The notes under the pieces: generated by a model
What the model was told of the DNA's origin: nothing
What the model saw: only the letters and a program-made list of their open reading frames with translations
Databases searched by the model: none
Translations under genes and position numbers: made by a program
Shown: positions 1-8,293 of the stretch, one piece after another
How the letters are laid out: each line of letters opens with the position of its first letter
Position numbering within the stretch: the first letter of the stretch is position 1
Assembly (NCBI GenBank): GCA_946482425.1
Contig: CAMLRO010000015.1
Coordinates: forward strand, 1 to 26,327
Direction: 5' to 3'
DNA length: 26,327 bases
From: an uncultured Lactobacillus sp.
GTDB lineage: Bacteria > Bacillota > Bacilli > Lactobacillales > Lactobacillaceae

Positions 1-46
1 TTGACTGTTAATCAAGATGTCGTCAGTTCGAGTCTGACAGCCGGAG
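1..46 (+). tRNA. tRNA-Asn (GTT), 3' part only
   Basis: The window opens inside the anticodon stem. The anticodon loop CTGTTAA gives anticodon GTT, the T arm is GTCAG-TTCGAGT-CTGAC at 22-38, and the acceptor strand AGCCGGA is at 39-45 with discriminator G46. CCA is not encoded. The 5' half lies outside the window. Confidence 0.9.
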
Positions 47-56
47 CGAGCAGCAG

Positions 57-83
57 AAAGAGGACCTAACGGTCCTCTTTTTT
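57..83 (+). terminator. Intrinsic terminator after tRNA-Asn
   Basis: A perfect 9-bp stem, AAGAGGACC (58-66) with GGTCCTCTT (71-79), has a 4-base loop and runs into a T tract. It ends the tRNA transcript just before the PTS promoter. Confidence 0.9.
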
Positions 84-149
84 GTTCCTGTTTTTTCCTT
101 AATATTAAAGGAATAGTAATTTATTTATATGAGAAAAGAATGGGGTTAC

Positions 150-178
150 GTGACTTAAAAGCACTTTCACGGTACAAT
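150..178 (+). promoter_or_regulatory. Sigma-A promoter of the man PTS operon
   Basis: A -35 box GTGACT (150-155), a 17-base spacer and a -10 box TACAAT (173-178, 5/6 to consensus) stand 36 bases before the chosen manL start. This would place transcription start near 185. That makes the in-frame ATG at 140 impossible for this transcript and supports the start at 215. No -24/-12 sigma-54 box was seen, unlike in some LevR-controlled man operons. Confidence 0.65.
156..169 (+). promoter_or_regulatory. Candidate cre site (CcpA operator)
   Basis: TAAAAGCACTTTCA matches the ideal palindrome TGAAAGCGCTTTCA at 12 of 14 positions. It lies wholly inside the -35/-10 spacer, so bound CcpA would block RNA polymerase. 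Carbon catabolite control of this PTS is inferred from this position. Confidence 0.6.
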
Positions 179-214
179 AGTAGCGGATACATTTTATCTA
201 AAGGAGGAAATCTC

Positions 215-1219
215 ATGGTAGGAATTGTTTTAGCCAGCCATGGTGGATTTGCCGATGGAATTGCGCAGTCTGCGCAAATGCTGTTTGGCGAACAAGACAA
301 TTTTGCTCATGTCATTTTAAAGCCTGATGAAGGCCCAGATGATATTAGGGGCAAAATGGAAACAGCAATTGCTTCGTTTGAAAATCAGGAAGAAGTTTTG
401 CTGATAGTCGATTTATGGGGTGGTACGCCGTTTAATCAAGCAAGCGGTTTACTCGAAAAGCATCCTAAATGGGCTGTAGTAGCAGGTATGAACCTGCCTC
501 TGGTGGTAGAAGCTTTAACACAGCGGATGACTAAGCCAGATGCTACAGCTCACGAAATTGCAACTGCTGTGGTAGAGCCAGCACGTGATGGTATTAAAAT
601 AAAGCCGGCAGAACTAATGCCGAAGTCTTCAACAAAAGTTCAAACTAAGGCACAAACTGCTGGTAAGAAGAAGACCATTCCCGCGGGTACTGTTGTTGGT
701 GATGGTCATATAAAATTTGTTTTGGCACGAATTGATTCTCGTTTATTACATGGTCAGGTTGCTACAGGATGGATACCATCCATGCACCCAGACAGAGTAA
801 TAGTTGTTTCTGACAGTGTAGCAAAAGATGAAATGCGTAAGAGCATGATTCGTGAAGCAGCTCCTGCCGGTGTTAAGGCACATACTGTTCCTTTAAAAAA
901 GATGGTTGAGATTGCAAAAGATCCCCGTTTTGGCAACACACATGCGTTATTATTATTTGAAAATCCTGAAGATGTTTTAAAGGTAATAAAAGCTGGAGTT
1001 GACATTAAGACTGTCAATGTTGGATCAATGTCTTATAAAGTTGGCGACGTCAATGCTAACAATGTATTGTCTATGAATCAGGAAGATGTTGATACTTTCC
1101 ACGAACTTGAAAAAATGGGAGTCAAGTATGATGTGCGCAAAGTTCCAACTGATAAAGAAGGCAATATGGAAGCTATTTTAAATAAAGCTCAAAGTTTGCT
1201 TGACGAACAAAACAAGTAA
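215..1219 (+). CDS. manL: PTS mannose/glucose-family EIIAB component
   Basis: This cytoplasmic phosphotransfer protein of the mannose-family PTS passes phosphate from HPr through EIIA to EIIB and then to the sugar carried by EIIC/EIID. The EIIA domain fills the first ~130 residues, with the phospho-His in A-S-H-G-G-F (His9). A Lys/Ala/Thr-rich linker follows. The EIIB domain carries the active His in R-I-D-S-R-L-L-H-G-Q (His179). The ATG at 215 is chosen (334 residues) because AAAGGAGG stands 7 bases upstream; an in-frame ATG at 140 would lie upstream of the predicted transcript start. It is the first gene of a four-gene operon, with EIIC starting 17 bases after its stop. Glucose and mannose are the usual substrates of this family, but substrate is not readable from sequence. 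Confidence 0.93.
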   Translation: MVGIVLASHGGFADGIAQSAQMLFGEQDNFAHVILKPDEGPDDIRGKMETAIASFENQEEVLLIVDLWGGTPFNQASGLLEKHPKWAVVAGMNLPLVVEALTQRMTKPDATAHEIATAVVEPARDGIKIKPAELMPKSSTKVQTKAQTAGKKKTIPAGTVVGDGHIKFVLARIDSRLLHGQVATGWIPSMHPDRVIVVSDSVAKDEMRKSMIREAAPAGVKAHTVPLKKMVEIAKDPRFGNTHALLLFENPEDVLKVIKAGVDIKTVNVGSMSYKVGDVNANNVLSMNQEDVDTFHELEKMGVKYDVRKVPTDKEGNMEAILNKAQSLLDEQNK

Positions 1220-1236
1220 GAGAATAGGAGTAAAAA

Positions 1237-2046
1237 ATGAACGCTATTCAAATGATTTTAGTTGTCATAGTTGCCTTTCTTGCAGGTATGGAAGGCATCT
1301 TGGATCAATGGGAATTTCACCAACCACTGGTCGCTTGTACGTTAATCGGCCTAGTAACCGGTAATCTGGTTTTGGGCGTTACTTTAGGTGGATATTTACA
1401 AATGATTGCCTTAGGCTGGGCTAATATTGGTGCCGCTGTTGCGCCTGATGCTGCTTTGGCTTCTGTTGCTTCAGCTATCATTTTAGTTCAAAGTGGTCAA
1501 GGAACAAGGGGGATTGGTATGGCTACAGGTATTGCGATGCCTTTAGCTGTTGCCGGACTCTTTTTGACTATGATTGTGCGGACTATTTCTACTGGTATTG
1601 TGCACATTATGGATGCAGATGCCAAAAAAGGTAATTGGCGTAAAATTAATATGTGGCAATGGATTGATGTTTGTCTACAAGGGTTGAGAATTGCTATTCC
1701 AGCCGCTTTGTTACTAGCTATTCCAGCTTCTACTGTTAAATACTGGCTAGGCTTAATGCCGGCATGGCTCAGTGATGGTATGTCAATCGGTGGTGCCATG
1801 GTTGTAGCCGTTGGTTACGCGATGGTAATTAACATGATGGCTAGCCGTGAAGTTTGGCCATTCTTTGCTATCGGCTTTGCCTTGGCGGCTATTAAAGACT
1901 TAACTTTGATTGCCTTAGGTGCCATTGGTCTAGCAATGGCTCTTATGTACTTAGCTTTAGAGTCAAAGGGTGGTAATAACGGCAGTTCAAATTCTGATAA
2001 TGAAGGTACCGGCGATCCACTCGGCGATATCATAGATGACTATTAA
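1237..2046 (+). CDS. manM: PTS mannose-family EIIC membrane component
   Basis: This integral membrane permease subunit has 269 residues, the normal family size. Several hydrophobic segments are visible from the N terminus (Q-M-I-L-V-V-I-V-A-F-L-A-G), and the family segment W-E-F-H-Q-P-L-V-A-C-T-L-I-G-L-V-T-G appears near residues 25-42. The C-terminal ~25 residues are hydrophilic and rich in Asn, Ser, Gly and Asp, consistent with a cytoplasmic tail. A ribosome site (AGGAG) precedes the ATG. It works as a complex with the EIID encoded next, translocating the sugar while EIIB phosphorylates it. Confidence 0.93.
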   Translation: MNAIQMILVVIVAFLAGMEGILDQWEFHQPLVACTLIGLVTGNLVLGVTLGGYLQMIALGWANIGAAVAPDAALASVASAIILVQSGQGTRGIGMATGIAMPLAVAGLFLTMIVRTISTGIVHIMDADAKKGNWRKINMWQWIDVCLQGLRIAIPAALLLAIPASTVKYWLGLMPAWLSDGMSIGGAMVVAVGYAMVINMMASREVWPFFAIGFALAAIKDLTLIALGAIGLAMALMYLALESKGGNNGSSNSDNEGTGDPLGDIIDDY

Positions 2047-2073
2047 AGTGATATTTAAGAGGAGGATTTTACA

Positions 2074-2988
2074 ATGGCTGATAAAAAAATAAAATTAACT
2101 AAAGCCGACCGCTTCAAAGTTATGTGGCACTCACAATTTTTGCAAGCTTCATGGAACTACGAAAGAATGCAGAATGGTGGGTACGCATATTCACTTATTC
2201 CTGCTTTGAGAAAACTTTATCCTAAAAAAGACGACATGGCTGCAGCTTTGCAAAGACATCTGGTCTTCTTTAACGTTCACCCTTATCTAGTATCGCCAAT
2301 TTTAGGTGTTACTTTAGCCTTAGAGGAAGACAAGGCTAACGGTGCTAAGGTTGAAGATGAAGCTATTCAAGGTGTTAAGGTCGGAATGATGGGACCTTTA
2401 GCCGGTGTTGGTGACCCTGTATTCTGGTATACCGTGCGGCCAATAGTTGGTGCCTTAGGTGCTTCAATGGCTATTCAGGGCAACATTTTAGGACCAATTT
2501 TGTTCTTCGTTATTTGGAATGTAATTAGATTGGCTTTCATGTGGTACACACAAGAATTTGGTTACAAAGCAGGTTCTGCGATTACTAATGATATGTCTGG
2601 TGGTCTATTGCAAAAGGTAACTCGTGGAGCTTCCATGATGGGTATGTTTGTTTTAGGTTCCTTGATCGAGCGCTGGGTTAACATTAAGTTCACTCCGATT
2701 GTTTCAAAGACACCTGTGCAAAAGGGTGGCTATATTGATTGGGGTTCACTTCCAGCCGGTGCTAAAGGTATTCAACAAGCTTTAATTGATCAGGCAAATG
2801 GCTTATCTCTTACTAAGTTTAAAGTAACTACTTTGCAAAACAATTTGGATAGTTTAATTCCCGGTTTAGCCGGGCTACTTTTGACTTTCCTGTGTATGTG
2901 GCTGTTAAAGAAGAAAGTTTCACCAATCGTAATTATTATTGCCATCTTCATTGTTGGTGTCGTTTTGCACGTTCTGCATGTGCTTTAA
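2074..2988 (+). CDS. manN: PTS mannose-family EIID membrane component
   Basis: This is the 304-residue partner of EIIC in the mannose-family permease. Characteristic EIID segments are M-W-H-S-Q-F-L-Q-A-S-W-N-Y-E-R-M near the N terminus and G-M-M-G-P-L-A-G-V-G-D-P-V-F-W around residues 108-122. Hydrophobic segments close the C terminus. AGAGGAGG lies 9 bases upstream of the ATG. In other Gram-positive bacteria Man-PTS EIIC/EIID also acts as receptor for class IIa bacteriocins and some phages; nothing in this sequence tests that here. Confidence 0.93.
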   Translation: MADKKIKLTKADRFKVMWHSQFLQASWNYERMQNGGYAYSLIPALRKLYPKKDDMAAALQRHLVFFNVHPYLVSPILGVTLALEEDKANGAKVEDEAIQGVKVGMMGPLAGVGDPVFWYTVRPIVGALGASMAIQGNILGPILFFVIWNVIRLAFMWYTQEFGYKAGSAITNDMSGGLLQKVTRGASMMGMFVLGSLIERWVNIKFTPIVSKTPVQKGGYIDWGSLPAGAKGIQQALIDQANGLSLTKFKVTTLQNNLDSLIPGLAGLLLTFLCMWLLKKKVSPIVIIIAIFIVGVVLHVLHVL

Positions 2989-2994
2989 TTCAAA

Positions 2995-3357
2995 ATGGTT
3001 GAATCAAGTAACACTAAAGTTGATTTAACGGCAAATGCGACTTGGTTTCGCTCGTTGTCAACATACGGTAAAGTAATGGTCGGAGATAAGGCGTTTGAAT
3101 TTTATAATGACCGTAATATCTCTGATTATGTCCAGATTCCGTGGCAAGAAGTTACCTATGTGGTGGCGGATGTTTATTTCCATGGTCGTTATATCCCTCG
3201 TTTTGAAATTCGCACCCGTGCAAACGGAAAATTTATTTTTACAACACGAAATAATAAAAAAACTTTGCGCGCTATTCGTAATTACGTGCCTGCTAATCGC
3301 ATGCGGCAAGCATTGGGATTGTGGCAAAAAATCAAAAGAAGAATACTACATAAATAA
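2995..3357 (+). CDS. manO: DUF956 family protein of the man operon (ManO-like)
   Basis: This 120-residue protein starts 6 bases after the EIID stop and lacks a strong ribosome site, so translational coupling to EIID is likely. The sequence has no membrane segment. It has the family features G-K-V-M-V-G-D-K-A-F-E-F-Y-N and Y-V-Q-I-P-W-Q-E-V, followed by a basic stretch (R-T-R-A-N-G-K-F-I-F-T-T-R-N-N-K-K). DUF956 genes regularly end manLMN operons in Firmicutes, and a regulatory or accessory role in the PTS is assumed but not established. A strong terminator follows 5 bases after the stop. Confidence 0.82.
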   Translation: MVESSNTKVDLTANATWFRSLSTYGKVMVGDKAFEFYNDRNISDYVQIPWQEVTYVVADVYFHGRYIPRFEIRTRANGKFIFTTRNNKKTLRAIRNYVPANRMRQALGLWQKIKRRILHK

Positions 3358-3362
3358 AAAAG

Positions 3363-3394
3363 TTCCTAGACAAAGTAATTGTCTAGGAATTTTT
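3363..3394. terminator. Bidirectional intrinsic terminator
   Basis: A perfect 11-bp stem, TTCCTAGACAA (3363-3373) with TTGTCTAGGAA (3379-3389), has a 5-base loop. T runs on the right and A runs on the left let it stop both the man operon and the convergent B3/B4 gene. Confidence 0.92.
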
Positions 3395-3396
3395 GT

Positions 3397-4086
3397 TTAG
3401 TTTTTGGTTTTGAGAGTTATTGTTCCTTCAACACCCAATTCTGTAGCGATTTTCTTTTTTAAGGCTTGAATTGCTTGCTCAGCTCTGTCTTTTTGATCAG
3501 CTGTTACCGCCTCCATGATTAATATTGCATTGGTGGTATCTTCTGTCAACATGGTTCTCTTGCCATCACGCCAGTTAAGAGAGCGACATACTGCACCATT
3601 TTCGTCATAATAAATAACTTCACCTGCTCTTGGCGGATCGCTTTTTTCAGCACCAAGTGGATAAAAATCTTCATTTCCACTTGCTACACCGAGGTGCATT
3701 TGCCCTGCAATTTGATCAAGATCTTCACCACCGCACGGAACGGCATATTCTAAAGAAACGCTGTTATAAATGTCAACTAAAGGGTTGATAGGATTAAAAA
3801 CTTTACCTTGAGAAACTCGCTTTAAAAGGGCCTCAATCGAAGACCGTGCACCTTTTTTCTTTTTAAATTTGCTCAGAACCTCACGCCATTCGGCAATAAC
3901 AATGTTGTCCTTAAACTCTTTTGCTGTTAAATACTGTTTGGCTTCTGTTTCAGCCTGATTGAGCATAATTTGATATTTGTCCGAATTATCAGGGATGTGA
4001 TTGTTCAGGTCATTAACTACTAGTGTGTAAATTTTTGCTTGGGGAAAAATAGACCAAAAAGTATTATCAACAATTAATTTCTGCAT
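3397..4086 (-). CDS. Solo B3/B4 tRNA-binding/editing domain protein
   Basis: This 229-residue protein resembles the B3/B4 (editing) domain of the phenylalanyl-tRNA synthetase beta chain, found as a free-standing protein in lactic acid bacteria. Visible family features are the middle segment F-N-P-I-N-P-L-V-D-I-Y-N-S-V-S-L-E-Y-A-V-P-C-G-G-E-D, and later Y-Y-D-E-N-G-A-V-C-R-S-L-N-W-R-D-G-K-R-T, which ends the fold. It probably binds or deacylates mischarged tRNA, by analogy only. The ATG at 4086 has a strong GGAGG site 6 bases upstream. It ends 2 bases from the shared terminator with the man operon and is preceded by a long hairpin. Confidence 0.8.
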   Translation of the reverse strand: MQKLIVDNTFWSIFPQAKIYTLVVNDLNNHIPDNSDKYQIMLNQAETEAKQYLTAKEFKDNIVIAEWREVLSKFKKKKGARSSIEALLKRVSQGKVFNPINPLVDIYNSVSLEYAVPCGGEDLDQIAGQMHLGVASGNEDFYPLGAEKSDPPRAGEVIYYDENGAVCRSLNWRDGKRTMLTEDTTNAILIMEAVTADQKDRAEQAIQALKKKIATELGVEGTITLKTKN

Positions 4087-4096
4087 GAGTTACCTC

Positions 4097-4152
4097 CAAA
4101 AATAAAAGCACCTACCAAACTCTACTAAGACCTAAAGAGTTTGATAAGTGCT
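4097..4152 (-). terminator. Long hairpin before the B3/B4 gene: permease terminator or leader attenuator
   Basis: Arms at 4107-4123 and 4136-4152 pair over 17 positions with two G-T wobbles and a 12-base loop. Read on the minus strand the stem runs into TTTTATTTTT. It lies 70 bases after the permease stop and 11 bases before the B3/B4 ATG. It is therefore either the permease terminator or a terminator in the leader of the B3/B4 gene. No T-box core sequence was recognised. Confidence 0.7.
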
Positions 4153-4221
4153 GTCGCCCGGTGTCGATACTTCTTAATTTTTTTAAATTTTAATATAAAA
4201 AACCAGCAAATGCAAATATAA

Positions 4222-5592
4222 TTATGCCTTCTTTTCTTCGTGCCAAATTTTAGACAGGGTTGACAAGACTATAAAGATTAACAGTGCTGAAATCATAGAA
4301 ATCCTGTTTTCAGGTAAGATTAACAACAATATGATCATTAAAATAAAAAAGATTAGTGTTATGTAGTCCAAAAAAGGGAAACCGGGCATCTTGAAATCAG
4401 TTAATTCTTGCACAGGTGTTTTTTTCCTATATGCAATATGCGTTAAAAGCATCAGGCACCAAATAATTAAAAACATACTGGTAGAAGTAGAAGAAATAAA
4501 ATTAAATGCCTCATTGCCGATAACGATGATGACAAAAGGTGCTAACGCCATTAGGCAAGCTGATAGGGTCAGTGCGTTTTGTGGTAATTGTCTTCTTAAA
4601 TGACCAAATGTCTGGTTAAATTTACCCTTACCGTTAAAAGTAACTGAAAATAACAACCGGCCTGCACTATACAGAATACTATTAGTTGAAGAAACTGCGG
4701 CAGAAATGACCACAAAATTAATAATTGAACCGGCATTGCGGATGCCAGTTGCCGCTAAGGTCTGTACAAACGGACTAGAATTTGTAGCCACCTTATCCCA
4801 CGGAATAACTACTAAAATTGCAATGATAGCCAGTACATAGAATAAAATTATTCGTAGTGGGACTTGATTAATAGCCTTTCTAATCGTTACCTTGGGTTTT
4901 TGTGCCTCTGCGGCAGTTAATCCGACTAGTTCAACGCCAACAAAGCTAAAGATGACCATTTGGAAGCCGGAGAAGAAACCTGTGCTTCCTTTAGCAAAAA
5001 AGCCACCATGCGCAGATAAGTTAGCTAGAGTAACGGGACCAAAAGAGGTTTTGCCACCAGTTATTAATAAATAGGCTACTAAAATCACAAAGGCAATAAC
5101 CGTCACAATTTTGATTATGGCAAAACTAAATTCCAAGTTGCCAAAAAGACGGGCAGAAAGCAAATTAATAAATAGCAAAACAGCGATGGTAATTAAACCA
5201 GGCACCCAGGTGGGTAAATGCGGGAACCAATATTGAAAGTAAATCCCTAGAGCTGTCATTTCCGCCATGCCTAACGTTACCCAACTAATCCAGTAAAGAT
5301 AACCTGAAATAAAACCAGTGTTTTTACCTAAATACTTTTCAATAAAATCAATATAGGTGTGTTTAGATAAATCAGAAACTATCAGCTCTCCCAAAGCCCG
5401 CATTAGTAGAAATAAGAAAATACCGACCACGACATAAATCAGAATGACGCTGGGACCGGCTCGTCTAATGCTGTTACCTACACCTAGAAATAAACCAGTA
5501 CCAATTGTCCCACCTAGGGCAATTAATTGAATATGCGCGTTAGTCAAGGTTCGTTCATAGCTTGAACCGTTATTTTCCTCTTCTTCGCTCAT
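4222..5592 (-). CDS. Amino acid permease, APC superfamily (AAT type)
   Basis: This 456-residue transporter has about 12 hydrophobic segments. The first begins in the diagnostic stretch L-I-A-L-G-G-T-I-G-T-G-L-F-L-G, which forms the substrate-binding unwound helix in APC transporters. The conserved segment S-G-F-Q-M-V-I-F-S-F-V-G-V-E-L-V-G-L-T-A-A-E-A lies in the middle. It should import an amino acid with protons across the cytoplasmic membrane; the substrate cannot be told. The hydrophilic N terminus is acidic (S-E-E-E-E-N-N). The ATG at 5592 follows GGAGTGATTTA, an acceptable ribosome site. It is transcribed divergently from the acetyltransferase gene. Confidence 0.88.
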   Translation of the reverse strand: MSEEEENNGSSYERTLTNAHIQLIALGGTIGTGLFLGVGNSIRRAGPSVILIYVVVGIFLFLLMRALGELIVSDLSKHTYIDFIEKYLGKNTGFISGYLYWISWVTLGMAEMTALGIYFQYWFPHLPTWVPGLITIAVLLFINLLSARLFGNLEFSFAIIKIVTVIAFVILVAYLLITGGKTSFGPVTLANLSAHGGFFAKGSTGFFSGFQMVIFSFVGVELVGLTAAEAQKPKVTIRKAINQVPLRIILFYVLAIIAILVVIPWDKVATNSSPFVQTLAATGIRNAGSIINFVVISAAVSSTNSILYSAGRLLFSVTFNGKGKFNQTFGHLRRQLPQNALTLSACLMALAPFVIIVIGNEAFNFISSTSTSMFLIIWCLMLLTHIAYRKKTPVQELTDFKMPGFPFLDYITLIFFILMIILLLILPENRISMISALLIFIVLSTLSKIWHEEKKA

Positions 5593-5778
5593 TAAATCAC
5601 TCCAATTTCTTAAAAAAACGTTACATTATTAAATTATAGCATTATACAAAAGTGTATGTTTTTAACTAATTAAAAAAATTAGCAGATTGTAATTTTTGTT
5701 ATGCTAAAAAGGGCTACATTTAAGCTTAAATTGTAGTATGATATACTTTATTAAAATTTAATTAAGGAGAACGATGTA

Positions 5779-6327
5779 ATGTTTACCATTAGTCAATTTA
5801 CTATTAACAACATGACGATTAGTTTAGTTTTACCCGAAATTAGTCATGCAGAAGCTTTATATGAAAATATCGCCCATGATCGTAAAGAGCTGGCACACTT
5901 CCTACCCTGGGCAGATAATATGACAAGCGTCAATGATGAGGTTGATTTTATCAAGGCAATGCGTGTCGATACGGCGCGTTATGAAAAGTTGGCTCTAGTT
6001 GTTCTAGTTGATGGTGAACCGGCAGGAATGGTGGATCTGCATAATATCAAACTCAAAAATGAAAGCGGTGAAATTGGTTATTGGCTAGGGCAAAAATATC
6101 AGGGCCAGGGAATTATGACCCAAGCTGTTAAAAAGCTAGTAGAAGTTTCGTTTAACCAGTTGGGTTTTCACAGCATTAAATTACTGGCAGATACTAATAA
6201 CCAGCCTAGTAGAGCTATTGCAGAACGGCTGCATTTTGCTCACGTAGCTACCCTCAGAGATGAAGTTAAATATCACGGTCAATTTTGTGATATGGAGCTA
6301 TACATCACATTTAATCCTCAAAATTAG
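5779..6327 (+). CDS. GNAT family N-acetyltransferase, RimJ/RimL-like
   Basis: This 182-residue single-domain acetyltransferase has the acetyl-CoA pyrophosphate-binding loop Q-G-Q-G-I-M at about residues 107-112. A typical RimJ/RimL C-terminal segment follows (S-I-K-L-L-A-D-T-N-N-Q-P-S-R-A-I-A-E-R-L-x-F). It probably transfers acetyl groups to a protein N terminus or a small amine, and the substrate is not predictable. AAGGAGA precedes the ATG by 8 bases. It is a single-gene unit ending at a terminator shared with galE, and it is divergent from the permease. Confidence 0.85.
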   Translation: MFTISQFTINNMTISLVLPEISHAEALYENIAHDRKELAHFLPWADNMTSVNDEVDFIKAMRVDTARYEKLALVVLVDGEPAGMVDLHNIKLKNESGEIGYWLGQKYQGQGIMTQAVKKLVEVSFNQLGFHSIKLLADTNNQPSRAIAERLHFAHVATLRDEVKYHGQFCDMELYITFNPQN

Positions 6328-6332
6328 TCAAA

Positions 6333-6365
6333 AAAATTGCTGGTAAGTTTTTACCAGCAATTTTA
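6333..6365. terminator. Bidirectional intrinsic terminator
   Basis: A perfect 14-bp stem, AAAATTGCTGGTAA (6333-6346) with TTACCAGCAATTTT (6351-6364), closes a 4-base loop. It sits between the converging acetyltransferase and galE genes and touches the galE stop codon. Confidence 0.92.
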
Positions 6366-7358
6366 TTATTTGTCTGCGTATCCTTGGGGATGACTTTGGT
6401 GCCATTTCCATGCACTTGTCATCATATCCTCAGCGTTCTCATGTTGTGGCTGCCAGCCTAAAATAGTTCTGGCTTTAGCTGAATCGGCAACTAAACTGTC
6501 AGGGTCACCTGCACGGCGTGGACCCATCGTATATGGAATTTCAACATTAGTAACTTTACGAGCTGCTTGTAATATTTCCAAGTTGGAGTAGCCGTGAGCA
6601 GTCCCGAGGTTGAACACATCGGACTTGTTAGTTTTAACTAAGTATTTTAGTGCCAGTACATGTGCATCAATGAGATCTTCTACTTGAACGTAATCTCTAA
6701 CATTAGTACCATCTTTAGTATTGTAATCATTCCCAAAAATAGTAAATTTACCGTCACCGGTCAGAGCACTTTTTAAAATATTAGGAATTAAATGCGTTTC
6801 GGGGGCATGATCTTCTCCGATTGACCCGTCACTTGCAGCACCGGCAACATTGAAGTAACGTAGTGCAATTGATTTGATGCCATCCGCTTTATCTGCCCAA
6901 TGCATGATTTTTTCCATCATTACTTTGGTTTCGCCATAAGGGCTGATCGGATTAAGCGGTGAATCTTCAGTAATTGGCAATTTCTTAGGGATGCCGTAAG
7001 TTGCCGCACTTGAAGAAAAGACGAGGTAATTGACACCGGCATCTTTCATTGCTTCTAGGAGCGCAATCATACCCGAAACATTATTGTCATAGTATTTCAG
7101 TGGGTTTTGTACAGATTCAGGCACTAGAGAATAAGCGGCAAAATGCATTACTGCTTCAATTTTCTCTTTACGCAATATTTGGCTAACTAAAAACTTGTTC
7201 TCAATATCGCCTTGATAAAATTTAGCTTTTGGATTGACTGCTTTTCTATGGCCTGTATACAAAGCATCAAGGACAACAACATCATTTTTTTGCTCAATTA
7301 GTTTCTTAACAGCTATTGAGCCAATATAACCGGCACCGCCGACGACTAAAATACGCAT
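6366..7358 (-). CDS. galE: UDP-glucose 4-epimerase
   Basis: This 330-residue extended short-chain dehydrogenase interconverts UDP-glucose and UDP-galactose with bound NAD. It is used in the Leloir pathway and for cell-wall polysaccharide precursors. The N terminus M-R-I-L-V-V-G-G-A-G-Y-I-G-S carries the NAD-binding G-x-x-G-x-x-G. The catalytic Ser lies in F-S-S-S-A-A-T-Y-G and the Y-x-x-x-K in S-P-Y-G-E-T-K. R-Y-F-N-V-A-G-A is also typical of GalE. The ATG at 7358 is preferred over a TTG four codons upstream because that TTG overlaps the ribosome site TTGGAGG. No other gal gene is adjacent. Confidence 0.93.
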   Translation of the reverse strand: MRILVVGGAGYIGSIAVKKLIEQKNDVVVLDALYTGHRKAVNPKAKFYQGDIENKFLVSQILRKEKIEAVMHFAAYSLVPESVQNPLKYYDNNVSGMIALLEAMKDAGVNYLVFSSSAATYGIPKKLPITEDSPLNPISPYGETKVMMEKIMHWADKADGIKSIALRYFNVAGAASDGSIGEDHAPETHLIPNILKSALTGDGKFTIFGNDYNTKDGTNVRDYVQVEDLIDAHVLALKYLVKTNKSDVFNLGTAHGYSNLEILQAARKVTNVEIPYTMGPRRAGDPDSLVADSAKARTILGWQPQHENAEDMMTSAWKWHQSHPQGYADK

Positions 7359-7434
7359 AAATTCCTCCAATTATTATATGGTAATGATCTTCTGTCTAAA
7401 TTTTAGCACAGTCTGTTAATTTAAAAGACAATTA

Positions 7435-7463
7435 TTGACAGTAAAATCATTTTGCAATACAGT
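7435..7463 (+). promoter_or_regulatory. Promoter of the nitroreductase gene
   Basis: A perfect -35 box TTGACA (7435-7440), a 17-base spacer and a -10-like TACAGT (7458-7463) lie 36 bases before the ATG. Confidence 0.6.
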
Positions 7464-7498
7464 TACTTTTGGTAAGATAGTTAGAAAGAAGTATCAAA

Positions 7499-8257
7499 AT
7501 GATTCATAATTCCACAATTAACCAGCAAATTAATCATCGCTCTATCAGAAAATTTAAAGATCAAACACTAAGTGCAGAACAATTAAATACTTTGTACACC
7601 GTTTTTCAACATACAGCGACCAGCATGTTTATGCAAAATGCTACAATGCTTCATATTACTGATGAAGGTAAAAGGGCAAAAATCAGAGAATTGTGCGGAC
7701 AAAAATATGTTGGTGCTGAAGGAGATTTGTTTATCTTTGTAGTTGATTTATACCGCAACCAACAAATTCGCCGCCAATTAGGTAAAGATGACGGACGTGT
7801 TCATACCACGGATATTTTCTTTCAGGGGATGGATGATACATTACTTGCTTGGCAAAATGTGGCTAATGCTGTTGAAAGTATGAATCTTGGTTATGTGCCA
7901 CTCGGCACCATTAATGATCATCCGATAAAAATGTTAGAGGTATTAGACTTGCCTAAGCTGACATTTCCGGCTCTAGGAATGCAAGTGGGTATTCCTGATC
8001 AAGAACCGCAATTAAAGCCGCGCTTGCCACTAGCCTTTACTACTTTTGAAAATGAGTATCCGCGTGATTTTAAAGTGGCAGACTTGAAAGAATATGACCA
8101 AGTCGTTACCACTTACTATGACTTGCGGGATGCTAATAGACGTATTGATTCTTTCACTAATCAAATAACTGGTGACAAGTTAAACGATAAGAGAATTGAT
8201 CGTGACGAGTTGCCCGAATTGTTGCACAAACAAGAGCTTTGCCTAGATTGGAAATAA
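7499..8257 (+). CDS. NfrA-like FMN-dependent nitroreductase/NADPH oxidoreductase
   Basis: This 252-residue protein has the nitroreductase fold. The N-terminal H-R-S-I-R-K-F (about residues 13-19) is the usual FMN-phosphate-binding stretch. A-N-A-V-E-S-M-N-L-G-Y-V-P-L-G (around 122-136) and the later G-M-Q-V-G-I-P match the NfrA/FRP subgroup, which reduces flavins, quinones or nitro compounds with NADPH. The C-terminal tail after residue ~190 is the long extension of this subgroup. The physiological substrate is unknown. It is a single-gene unit with its own promoter and terminator, and the only gene between galE and the tRNA attachment site. Confidence 0.85.
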   Translation: MIHNSTINQQINHRSIRKFKDQTLSAEQLNTLYTVFQHTATSMFMQNATMLHITDEGKRAKIRELCGQKYVGAEGDLFIFVVDLYRNQQIRRQLGKDDGRVHTTDIFFQGMDDTLLAWQNVANAVESMNLGYVPLGTINDHPIKMLEVLDLPKLTFPALGMQVGIPDQEPQLKPRLPLAFTTFENEYPRDFKVADLKEYDQVVTTYYDLRDANRRIDSFTNQITGDKLNDKRIDRDELPELLHKQELCLDWK

Positions 8258-8260
8258 AAT

Positions 8261-8293
8261 AAAAGTCGCGCATTCGATTGCACGACTTTTTTT
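8261..8293 (+). terminator. Terminator of the nitroreductase gene
   Basis: The stem AAAGTCG-C-GCA pairs with TGC-A-CGACTTT, with one C-A mismatch, and runs into TTTTTTT. Confidence 0.8.

Noticed and set aside
140..214. Upstream 25-codon extension of the EIIAB gene
   Set aside because: It contains the predicted promoter and cre site, and a strong ribosome site stands before the ATG at 215.
3058..3400. ORFs on both strands over the DUF956 gene
   Set aside because: They are alternate frames of a gene whose position and motifs fit DUF956.
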